A stretch of DNA of 64,000 nt from a virus: positions 1-64,000 of IMG/VR virus record IMGVR_UViG_3300025122_000008; one strand, given 5' to 3'. Positions 42,465 to 50,086 of the stretch are shown here, one piece after another (positions within the stretch are counted from its first letter, which is position 1; each line of letters starts with the position of its first letter). A program made the position numbers and the translations under genes. The notes beneath the pieces were generated by a model. The model was not told the DNA's origin. It saw only the letters and a list, made by a program, of their open reading frames with translations, and did no database searches.

Positions 42465-45400
42465 ATGTATAAAATTGCACACTGTGCAGACGTTCATATT
42501 AAAAATTTAAAATATCATTTCGAATATAGAAAAATATTCGATCAAATGTATGAATCATTAAGAGAAGAAGAAGTAGACTTCATTTATGTTGGAGGCGACA
42601 TTGCACACACAAAGACACAAATATCCCCAGAATTTGTTGAGATGTGTTCAAAATTTTTATCATCTTTGGCGGATATTGCGCCAACCTATGTGATACTGGG
42701 GAATCACGATGGTAATTTACGAAATTCTTCTAGACAGGATGCGATTACTCCAATCGTCGATGCACTACAACATCCGAGACTACACCTTCTGAAAAATTCC
42801 GGTGAGGTTTTGTTGGCACCCGATCTTTCTATGAACGTTCTTTCTGTTTTCGATGAAGAAAATTGGGTAAAGCCATCCGATCCGAATAAAATTAATATAG
42901 CCGTATACCACGGTTCAATTGCCGGCGTACAGACAGACATTGGTTGGATAATGGATCATGGTGATCACGATGTTTCTATTTTTGAAGATCATGATTATGC
43001 CATGCTTGGTGACATACACAAAACAAATCAAATATTAGACACTGAGGGGAAGGTGCGCTATAGCGGTTCTATAGTACAACAGAACCATGGCGAGACTAAT
43101 GATAAAGGTTTCTTGATTTGGGAAATTGTTGATAAAGACGACTTTACTGTGAAGCACATAAAGTTGCTTAATCCAAAGCCCTTTGTTACTATTGAATTAA
43201 CTCCCAAGGGCAGAATGCCGCGCGGATTAACGATTCCCGCGGGGGCACGAATTAGGCTTGTTAGTAACAACAACCTTCCCTTGAATGTTATGAAAAAGGC
43301 GGTTTCGGTTGCAAAACATAGGTTCAATCCAGAAAGCATCACCTTTCTCAATAGGGCGGCCGGCCAACGTGGTAGCATCGATGTCAGTGGAAATGGATTT
43401 TTTAAAGAAAATCTTAGAGACATCTCGGTGCAAGAGAGACTGATGAAAGAATATCTTAGCGATTTCGAAGCCTCTACGGAGATGATGGAACGCGTTAATC
43501 ATTTAAATAAAAAATACAACTCGTTGGTTGAAGCCGAGGAAGATGTTGCAAGAAATATCAACTGGAAACTAAACAGCTTTGAGTGGGATAATTTGTTTAA
43601 CTATGGCGAAGACAATAAAATTAATTTTGAAAAATTGAGCGGCATAGTTGGGATCTTTGGAAAAAATTATTCAGGTAAATCTAGTATTATTGATGGGCTA
43701 CTTTATTCAATATTTAACACTACATCTAAAAACGAAAGAAAAAATTTAAATGTAATAAACCAACATAAGGCCGCATGTAGTACCAAAGTGGAACTTCAAA
43801 TAGGAGACAAAATTTATACTATCAATAGGCGGTCCGAAAAATATGTCAAGAAACTAAAGGGTGAGGTTACTGACGAGGCACGCACTGATTTGGATTTTGA
43901 TTATTATGATCCGGTTCTAGATGAAAGTCATAGTCTTAACGATACCAGCAGAATAAAAACTGATGCCGCTATCCGTAAACATTTTGGTACGATAGAAGAT
44001 TTTCTTTTAACATCGATGGCATCACAATTAGATTCCCTTTCTTTTATTAAGGAGGGCTCCACCCGTCGAAAAGAAATTTTAGCAAAATTTTTGGATTTAG
44101 AGGTTTTTGAAAAGAAATATAAATTTGCTAAAGAAGATAGTGCCGATCTTAAGGGTGTGTTGCGCAGGGTAGGTGACCGGAATTTCGAAGAAGAAATCGC
44201 TGAAGTCGCTAGAGATATAAAAAAGACCAATAGTCAATTATCCGAACAGGAAGATAAGTGCGAAAATATACAAGAAGAAATTAAGGAAAAAGAGAGACAG
44301 CTAGAAGAAATAGAGAAATTATTGGACCTGATTCCCGTGGATGCGGTTAATATTATTGAGGTTGAACAAAAAAGGCTAGATCTTAATTCAAAACTAGGAG
44401 CGCTCACGGAAGAAAATGAACAGCGCACCAAAGAAATACAGGAGCTGAGGACTCTGGTTCGGAATGTGAATGAGTTTATCAATGAATTTGATATTGATGA
44501 GTTGAATAAAAAATATGAGTTAATAGTTTTAAAGCAAGAAAAGTTAGATGCGATTGTCAACGAGGCCAAGTTTTTGCAAAAAGATTTTAATATTAAAAAC
44601 CTTAAGCTTAGGTTATTGGACGAGGTACCATGCGGAGATGAATATTCACAATGTAAGTTTATTCGAGACGCCCACAAGGCAAAAAGAGAAGTGGCTCCCC
44701 TGCAGGCTAAAATAGTAGAAAATATTGAATGTGCCAAAGAATTCAAGATCGATCTTGGCAATCTAAATCCGAAAGAGGTATCACAAAATAGGCTTAAGCA
44801 TGGTACTCTAATTGATCAGCGTTCTGTTGCAGAAAATAAAATTAAGGATTTAGAATTATTGTATGCGCGCACCAAGAATAAAATTATATCTTTTATGAGT
44901 GATATAACATCTCTTCAAAGTAAAATAGAAAAGTATGAAGACTATTCCGAGAGCATCGAAAATTTTGAGTGTCTAACTGCACAACGGCAAGATATTTTGG
45001 AGGCTGTTGGTTCATTGGCCACAGAGAATAAAAACTGTCAAGGCATGGTTTTAGAATATTATAAGCTCAAAGGCTCATATGAACAAAAGGTTAGCAATCT
45101 AATAGAACAACAAAAAGAATTTAAAGATATTCAACAAGAATATGCTGCTTATGATTTATATATGAGATGCATGCATTCAAATGGTATTGCTTATGATATT
45201 ATAAAAAAACAGCTGCCATTTATTAATGAAGAGGTTGCAAAGGTATTAGCAAATATAGTAAATTTTGAGATTTTTTTTGAAGATGATGGCAAGCGCCTCA
45301 ACATATTTATTAAACACCCCAAACACGAACCCCGCCCCCTAGAGATGGGTTCTGGAGCAGAAAAGACCATAGCAGCTATGGCCATTAGACTGGCCTTGTT

Positions 45401-45620
45401 GAGCGTTTCTAATTTGCCAAAGGGGGATATTTTTATCTTAGATGAACCCGGGACTGCCCTGGATGCTGACAATATGGAAGGTTTTGTACGTATACTTGAA
45501 CTGATTAAGTCGTATTTTAAAACTGTTATATTAATTTCGCATCTTGATAGTTTAAAGGACTGTGTTGACACACAAATCATAATAGAGAAAATAGATACAT
45601 ATGCTCATGTAGAAGTATAA
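42465..45620 (+). CDS. 47-46: Fused recombination endonuclease: gp47 (Mre11/SbcD) plus gp46 (Rad50/SbcC)
   Basis: 1051 aa. Residues 1-~340 are a metallophosphoesterase of the Mre11/gp47 type: HCADVHI (D9, H11), GGDIAHT, LGNHDGN (N80, H81) and YSGSIVQQNHGE. After a linker, the Rad50/gp46 ATPase starts: Walker A FGKNYSGKSS at ~398-407. A long coiled coil (~560-900) follows, with a hook-like C723-x6-C730 instead of the usual CxxC. Signature GSGAEKTIAAMA is at ~962 and Walker B FILDEPGTALD at ~990. In T4 the two subunits are separate genes and together resect DNA ends for recombination-dependent replication. The continuous frame shows a true fusion. Confidence 0.88.
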   Translation: MYKIAHCADVHIKNLKYHFEYRKIFDQMYESLREEEVDFIYVGGDIAHTKTQISPEFVEMCSKFLSSLADIAPTYVILGNHDGNLRNSSRQDAITPIVDALQHPRLHLLKNSGEVLLAPDLSMNVLSVFDEENWVKPSDPNKINIAVYHGSIAGVQTDIGWIMDHGDHDVSIFEDHDYAMLGDIHKTNQILDTEGKVRYSGSIVQQNHGETNDKGFLIWEIVDKDDFTVKHIKLLNPKPFVTIELTPKGRMPRGLTIPAGARIRLVSNNNLPLNVMKKAVSVAKHRFNPESITFLNRAAGQRGSIDVSGNGFFKENLRDISVQERLMKEYLSDFEASTEMMERVNHLNKKYNSLVEAEEDVARNINWKLNSFEWDNLFNYGEDNKINFEKLSGIVGIFGKNYSGKSSIIDGLLYSIFNTTSKNERKNLNVINQHKAACSTKVELQIGDKIYTINRRSEKYVKKLKGEVTDEARTDLDFDYYDPVLDESHSLNDTSRIKTDAAIRKHFGTIEDFLLTSMASQLDSLSFIKEGSTRRKEILAKFLDLEVFEKKYKFAKEDSADLKGVLRRVGDRNFEEEIAEVARDIKKTNSQLSEQEDKCENIQEEIKEKERQLEEIEKLLDLIPVDAVNIIEVEQKRLDLNSKLGALTEENEQRTKEIQELRTLVRNVNEFINEFDIDELNKKYELIVLKQEKLDAIVNEAKFLQKDFNIKNLKLRLLDEVPCGDEYSQCKFIRDAHKAKREVAPLQAKIVENIECAKEFKIDLGNLNPKEVSQNRLKHGTLIDQRSVAENKIKDLELLYARTKNKIISFMSDITSLQSKIEKYEDYSESIENFECLTAQRQDILEAVGSLATENKNCQGMVLEYYKLKGSYEQKVSNLIEQQKEFKDIQQEYAAYDLYMRCMHSNGIAYDIIKKQLPFINEEVAKVLANIVNFEIFFEDDGKRLNIFIKHPKHEPRPLEMGSGAEKTIAAMAIRLALLSVSNLPKGDIFILDEPGTALDADNMEGFVRILELIKSYFKTVILISHLDSLKDCVDTQIIIEKIDTYAHVEV

Positions 45621-45638
45621 TTCGAGATACTTTGTGTT

Positions 45639-45658
45639 TCCGTTCTAATTAGAACGGA
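45639..45658. repeat. Perfect 20-bp palindrome overlapping a ribosome-binding site
   Basis: TCCGTTCTAATTAGAACGGA is a perfect inverted repeat. It could act as an operator for a dimeric repressor or, in RNA, as a hairpin. Its right end runs into CGGAGGG, the presumed ribosome-binding site of the 45672 gene, so folding would limit access to that site. There is no U-run, so a simple terminator is less likely. Confidence 0.7.
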
Positions 45659-45659
45659 G

Positions 45660-45671
45660 GGTTTATAAACC
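45660..45671. repeat. Perfect 12-bp palindrome directly before the 45672 start codon
   Basis: GGTTTATAAACC is a perfect palindrome abutting the ATG at 45672 and only one base from the preceding 20-bp palindrome. It may be part of the same regulatory element. Its TTTATAAA core is only loosely like a late promoter. Confidence 0.55.
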
Positions 45672-45857
45672 ATGAGACATATAGTCGATAAAGGATTAGA
45701 AAAATTAGTATCGCGCAAGCTTCTAGCCTGGGCCACAGCAACGGGTCTGTTGCTATTCTCGGATCTTACTTCACCAGATTGGGTTATGATTACGTGTGTA
45801 TACATTGGCGGCCAAACGGTTGTTGATACAGTGGCGCGTCTTAAGGGGCTTAAATGA
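45672..45857 (+). CDS. Small membrane protein, holin-like candidate (61 aa)
   Basis: 61 aa. A short charged N-terminus (MRHIVDKGLEKLVSRK) is followed by LLAWATATGLLLFS and WVMITCVYIGGQTVVDT, two hydrophobic stretches that could form one or two membrane segments, and a basic end. Size, topology and position before a TM/coiled-coil protein and a signal-peptide protein fit a holin in a lysis cassette, but no endolysin is adjacent. The stop overlaps the next ATG (ATGA). Two palindromes sit over its translation start. Confidence 0.5.
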   Translation: MRHIVDKGLEKLVSRKLLAWATATGLLLFSDLTSPDWVMITCVYIGGQTVVDTVARLKGLK

Positions 45858-46270
45858 GCCTGCTTTTGTTAAAAAATAAAATTAAAAAATGCTGGGTGTG
45901 GCTTAAACACCATTGGTATGTTCCTTTGGTTGTTATGGGGCTTATAATTGCGTTGTTAATCTGGGCTCTTACCAAAAATGGCGCTTTTGTGGCAAGCCTT
46001 ATGGACGTATTGGAAAATTCTCGCAAGTCACATCAAAAAGAAGTAGAAAAATTAAATGAAATTCACAATCGAGAATCAGAAGAGAGAAAACGTATATTAG
46101 AGGAATATAATAAAAATATCGATATTTTAAAAAAAGAGTATGCTGATAAGGATCGAGAACTAGATAGTGAAAAAAAGAAAGAAATTAAAAAACTGGTCGA
46201 AGAGGGCTATAATGACCCTGAAAAATTATCTCGCGAATTGGCTAAGTTATATGGGCTTGAGTATGGTTAG
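45854..46270 (+). CDS. Membrane-anchored coiled-coil protein (inner-membrane spanin-like)
   Basis: 138 aa. One transmembrane segment lies near residues 22-43 (VPLVVMGLIIALLIWAL), followed by a long Glu/Lys-rich coiled coil (~60-120: SHQKEVEKLNEIHNRESEERKRILEEYNKNI). N-in topology with a periplasmic coiled coil is the layout of an i-spanin, but this is a shape argument only. It overlaps both neighbours. Alternative: an accessory membrane protein unrelated to lysis. Confidence 0.55.
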   Translation: MSLLLLKNKIKKCWVWLKHHWYVPLVVMGLIIALLIWALTKNGAFVASLMDVLENSRKSHQKEVEKLNEIHNRESEERKRILEEYNKNIDILKKEYADKDRELDSEKKKEIKKLVEEGYNDPEKLSRELAKLYGLEYG

Positions 46271-46724
46271 AAAAATATTATCTTTAATTTTAATTTCTCT
46301 TTTGGCTTTTCCTCCGATAGCAATTGCCGAGGGATCAGAAGAGGCAACATATGAAGTGACGTCATTAAAGGCCGGCGAACCGGCCCCATTTGATGGCGTG
46401 TTGCTATCATCGGCGGCCGCAGCTAAAATAGCAGTGGATAAAAAATTTGAAGACGCAGAGTGTGATCTTCGTATCGACTATGAGCTTCGCATACAAGAGC
46501 AGCGCTATAGCCTACAATTGGACTTTAAAGATGTTGAGATTCATTCGTGGAAAGATAAATATGAGTCTATGATGATTCTTAAGACTGCGGAGAATGATTA
46601 TTTAATGGAGTTGGTTTTAAAGCAGAAGCCTGCCAAAGATCCATTCTTGGTTGCCTTAGGATTTGGAATTGGTACCCTGACTTCTTTGGGGATATTTGCT
46701 TTATCAACCGAAATAGCTAGGTGA
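46263..46724 (+). CDS. Exported protein with signal peptide and C-terminal TM segment
   Basis: The frame is open from 46167, but MVRKILSLILISLLAFPPIAIAEGS at 46263 is a clear signal peptide (basic start, hydrophobic core, AIA|E cleavage near residue 22), so I choose that start, giving 153 aa. A helical, charged middle follows (CDLRIDYELRIQEQRYSLQLDFKDVEIHSWKDKYES). The C-terminus PFLVALGFGIGTLTSLGIFAL is a membrane segment. The protein would be periplasmic and anchored by its C-terminus. It has no lipobox. The 8-nt overlap with the coiled-coil gene suggests the two act together. Confidence 0.6.
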   Translation: MVRKILSLILISLLAFPPIAIAEGSEEATYEVTSLKAGEPAPFDGVLLSSAAAAKIAVDKKFEDAECDLRIDYELRIQEQRYSLQLDFKDVEIHSWKDKYESMMILKTAENDYLMELVLKQKPAKDPFLVALGFGIGTLTSLGIFALSTEIAR

Positions 46725-46731
46725 CCAACAG

Positions 46732-48303
46732 GTGCCTAAATTAATACCAGAAGCTACTAGTCGAGCGAAGCTCCTTTCTTTTATAAGAAACCACAGGCAC
46801 GCGGCCGGAATCGTATCCGGTGCTGCGGGTTCTGGTGATGAAATTCAATTTAACGAGGGTGGCCAACTCGGAGGCTCCACACAGTTTGTTTTTGACAAAA
46901 CCACTGGTAAGGTTGGTATAGGTCTAACAGATCCTGATTGCTTCCTAGAGATTATGGCTGAGACCGGAAATCAGTTAAAACTATCTGAGAATGGCACCGA
47001 CAATGTTACTTTTGATCATAGGCTCGGTAAATTTACGATATCGGTTGACGGCGGCGGGGGCGACCCCATGGTGGTTCAAGCAGGACAAGTGGGCGTTGTA
47101 GACGGGGGCAACCAACTTACACCTACGGCAATGTTTCATGCTTCGTCTTCTACTGATAGCGCTCTCTTGCGTCTAGAAGCTGCGGACTGTAGTAAGCCCA
47201 TATTGTTTGCCACCGGTTCTATACGTGGTGTTGGCATTAACACAGCCTCTCCCAATCACGCCCTAACGGTGAGTGGTGCAATATCTGCTTCTATTGATAT
47301 TTCGGCTTCCTCTTTCTATGGTGACGGGTCCGGTATTACGGGCCTTACAGTTACATCAGTTTCGGGCACCACTGCACAATTAACAACGGGCATAATCAAT
47401 TCCGGATACTTAAATGTTTCTGGAGTGGTTACTCTTGAAAACGATATCACCGGTGCCAAAGGCTATGTTAATTTTAAGAATGGCCATTTTTCTATTACAG
47501 GATCCCCCGAGATTGCAGGCGCCGTTTATATAAAGACAGGCAACTCACTATCATTTAACGGCTTAACGAATACTGCCAAAATTACTAACAATGGTACAAA
47601 CCTTGATATTAATTCGCCGGGCCTTATTAATCTCAATGCCGGTAGCCCGGCAGTTGTTTCAAGTTCCGATTCACTACAAATAGTTGGTAACTCTATCTTC
47701 GGGGGCGCCCTAGACGTAAGCGGCGTTGTGAAGGCGGCGTCTGGTGTCCGGTCCGCTGGACTGCTTTCCGGATCGAATTCGCTGCAAATAGTTGGCGATT
47801 CCATCTTCGGTGGGAAGCTTAACATCTCGGGAGGCCTCGGTTTAGGAAAGGTCCCTAAGATTACATTAGATACTCATTTCACAGGGGCCCTGAACCCAAT
47901 TAATCTTGAAAACGATACCGGTGGTGGCGACGTGATATATTTTGGTACCTCCTCCGCAGGCTTAACAGCGGGCGCCCTCTATTATCTTAATAGTGATGGC
48001 GGGTGGTCGTCTGCATCGGCCGGAGCGACGGGGAGCGGCCATAATCAACTTCTTGGGATTTCAATAGGCGCCAAGGCAATTGCCAATGGAATGCTGCTTC
48101 GTGGATTTTTTGATATGAGTACCTATTATTCAGGGACCTTTGTAAAAGGGGGTCCGGTTTATATACTTTCCGGAAGCAAGGGGTACGTGAGTGACCAAGC
48201 CCCGTCAGCTAGCGATGCTTTTGTGAGGGCCGTGGGCTTTAGCACCGATACGGCGAATGTAATTTATTTTAATCCGGACCCTACATATGTTGAGATCGCA
48301 TAA
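46732..48303 (+). CDS. Tail-fibre-type protein with repeat shared with the 60575 fibre
   Basis: 523 aa, GTG start. The N-terminal region contains a fibre motif (FNEGGQLGGSTQFVFDKTTGKVGIGLTDPD). Residues ~270-330 hold KITNNGTNLDINSPGLINLNAGSPAVVSSSDSLQIVGNSIFGGALDVSG, the same module that is repeated four times in the 60575 gene. The C-terminal part (YYLNSDGGWSSASAGATGSGHNQLLGISIGAKAIANGMLLRGF) is recalled as a common phage fibre end domain. Probably a trimeric beta-structured fibre or head-attached fibre. TAATG coupling to the next gene suggests the two gene products associate. Confidence 0.65.
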   Translation: MPKLIPEATSRAKLLSFIRNHRHAAGIVSGAAGSGDEIQFNEGGQLGGSTQFVFDKTTGKVGIGLTDPDCFLEIMAETGNQLKLSENGTDNVTFDHRLGKFTISVDGGGGDPMVVQAGQVGVVDGGNQLTPTAMFHASSSTDSALLRLEAADCSKPILFATGSIRGVGINTASPNHALTVSGAISASIDISASSFYGDGSGITGLTVTSVSGTTAQLTTGIINSGYLNVSGVVTLENDITGAKGYVNFKNGHFSITGSPEIAGAVYIKTGNSLSFNGLTNTAKITNNGTNLDINSPGLINLNAGSPAVVSSSDSLQIVGNSIFGGALDVSGVVKAASGVRSAGLLSGSNSLQIVGDSIFGGKLNISGGLGLGKVPKITLDTHFTGALNPINLENDTGGGDVIYFGTSSAGLTAGALYYLNSDGGWSSASAGATGSGHNQLLGISIGAKAIANGMLLRGFFDMSTYYSGTFVKGGPVYILSGSKGYVSDQAPSASDAFVRAVGFSTDTANVIYFNPDPTYVEIA

Positions 48304-49124
48304 TGGCCCAGGCCATCGCAAGTATATCAGGAGTAAGTATGGCGAATATTAAAAGTATTGCTGGCGTTGACTATAGCGGCTGGGAAGAAACATATTCGAT
48401 CGACTTTGCTGACTATGATAGTGATGGAAATATGAGTGATGATGACACTATCAGTATTAATGGTGTTACGTGGACTGCCGACGTCGTCAACGGCACAATT
48501 GAGGTTAAACCGGATCACGGCCTTCTTATAGTTGCGGGCTCTAGTAGCGATATGTTCGGCGGCACCTTTGCTGTTCCTCGCTTCTCGGCCGATGTGAGTG
48601 ATCTGGTGCCCAACTTAAGTGCACGTGATGTTGTGTGCATGCAATGGGTTCAGAGTTACCCCGAAGCCCTCCCCGCGGCTAATTATGAAGCAGCCGGCTC
48701 GCAATTTTGGAACGGTTCCACGGGGGGAGGCTGGAGAGGGATGGGCTTACGAATGCTGTACAACGGTGGTCAAAAATGGTGCCCGATGCGGGGAACCACC
48801 AATGAATTGAAAACTAGTGTAGCAGCTGACGATGAATATAATGCATTTGAGGTGGTATGGTATTTTACTGGCCAGGCTAGCGTAATGTCTTCTCCGGCTG
48901 TTGATGTAACGACACTATCGGATCCCTTGGTTATGAACTCACAACGCGCTTATTCCAACTATATGGGCTCGGTCACCCCCACGGCGACCGAGGCAAGTGT
49001 TGCGGGCGCAGAGATTACAATTGCTAATGCGAAAGTGATGTTCTATGCCATGAAGGTTAGCTCGGGGAATGATTTTTCAGGCCTTACTACAAAATTTAGA
49101 ATGTTTAGGGCCCGCGTAGGGTAG
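48303..49124 (+). CDS. Putative fibre-tip or adsorption structural protein (273 aa)
   Basis: 273 aa, beta-rich with many aromatic residues: YSGWEETYSIDFADYDSDGN, GSQFWNGSTGGGWRGMGLRMLYNGGQKWC. DYDSDGN-MSDDD is Asp-rich and might bind calcium. A jelly-roll, lectin-like fold is a reasonable guess from the strand pattern; no family is recognised. It is coupled to an upstream fibre gene, a layout often seen for receptor-binding proteins. Function inferred from context only. Confidence 0.5.
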   Translation: MAQAIASISGVSMANIKSIAGVDYSGWEETYSIDFADYDSDGNMSDDDTISINGVTWTADVVNGTIEVKPDHGLLIVAGSSSDMFGGTFAVPRFSADVSDLVPNLSARDVVCMQWVQSYPEALPAANYEAAGSQFWNGSTGGGWRGMGLRMLYNGGQKWCPMRGTTNELKTSVAADDEYNAFEVVWYFTGQASVMSSPAVDVTTLSDPLVMNSQRAYSNYMGSVTPTATEASVAGAEITIANAKVMFYAMKVSSGNDFSGLTTKFRMFRARVG

Positions 49125-49142
49125 TTAAATCTTGGAAATATA

Positions 49143-49532
49143 ATGAAAAAAAACAAACAAGAATATATTGCTAAATTAGAAAAAGCCATCTCGCAAAAAT
49201 ATGGGGATGACGCAATAAACAATCCGCGGCGTTTTTGGGACGAAGAGAAAGAAAAAAAATACATAGCGCAATCTCAAGAAGAGCAAAGGAAGTTTGCCAA
49301 ATTATCTGAAACACAAGACAAAGTAGAAACAGGCGGATTTTTAGTAAACAAAAAACTACTTAGTAGAGATACAAACAGGCTTTGTCCCGTTTGCAGTAAA
49401 TATTCATTTGACGTGCGCGACGATTTATATTTAAATAAGTTTGAATGTTGTTGGAGATGTCACATTCAATGGGTAGAGGGTAGAGAAGAAAGATGGGCAA
49501 CAGGATGGCGCCCAAATAAAGAGGATAAATAA
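49143..49532 (+). CDS. Zinc-finger-like protein, unknown function (129 aa)
   Basis: 129 aa. A Lys/Glu-rich helical N-terminus is followed by a four-Cys metal site: C81-PV-C84 and C103-WR-C106. HIQWVEGREERWATGWRP completes a compact domain. Similar proteins occur before terminase genes in other aquatic phages, as far as I recall. A role in packaging or DNA binding is possible but not shown. The stop overlaps the next start by one base. Confidence 0.6.
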   Translation: MKKNKQEYIAKLEKAISQKYGDDAINNPRRFWDEEKEKKYIAQSQEEQRKFAKLSETQDKVETGGFLVNKKLLSRDTNRLCPVCSKYSFDVRDDLYLNKFECCWRCHIQWVEGREERWATGWRPNKEDK

Positions 49533-50074
49533 TGGCGACAACACTAGAAATTATTAGAGGAATTGCGCAGGCCGCGGCCAATGCATATGATGGTTCTCAC
49601 GAGGAATCACTAAGCGCAGATGGCAAGGCAAGAAAGGTTGGTCTACACCGAGAAGAGGGGCACCTCATTAATGATCGTCGTGTCATAGACGGGTTTAACG
49701 TAAGATTTAGTGGCCCGATCCTAACAATTACATATCAATCGGAAATTAGACTTAAAGAAGTAGCTCAGCCGGGCTTTGAAAATGAAGTGGTGGGGATGAT
49801 TAGGAAGGTTGCCTCCTTTTTAAAGAAGGAGTACAAAAGTATTACCGGCGACACCCTATCTCTGACTAAGGTCGGTGAGCCAGCCGTATTGGTACAAAAA
49901 ATTTCCAATTTCCGATCGGACGTTCAAGCCTCATGTAATTATAAAATTGGTGGCATGGGCGATGTAGAGGAAAACAAAATGCCCTCAGAAGATCGTCTGG
50001 ACAAAGCAGTCCGAGACTGGCTAGCCCTGGGCCCAGGCAAAAAGCGGCCTTCAAACGACACTCGCAAAGGGTAG
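49532..50074 (+). CDS. Hypothetical protein upstream of terminase (180 aa)
   Basis: 180 aa. Starts MATTLEIIRGIAQAAANAYDGSHEESL with a helical N-terminus, then a beta/alpha region (VIDGFNVRFSGPILTITYQSEIRLKEV) and a charged C-terminal tail (GPGKKRPSNDTRKG). No known family, membrane segment or catalytic motif is seen. It is coupled to the zinc-finger gene and precedes terL by 12 nt, so a head/packaging function is likely; I recall homologues in the same position in aquatic T4-like phages. Confidence 0.6.
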   Translation: MATTLEIIRGIAQAAANAYDGSHEESLSADGKARKVGLHREEGHLINDRRVIDGFNVRFSGPILTITYQSEIRLKEVAQPGFENEVVGMIRKVASFLKKEYKSITGDTLSLTKVGEPAVLVQKISNFRSDVQASCNYKIGGMGDVEENKMPSEDRLDKAVRDWLALGPGKKRPSNDTRKG

Positions 50075-50086
50075 TAATAGCGTGTT

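Noticed and set aside
46167-46262. Longer start for the signal-peptide protein
   Set aside because: The upstream part is an out-of-frame read of the coiled-coil gene, and the signal peptide begins cleanly at 46263.
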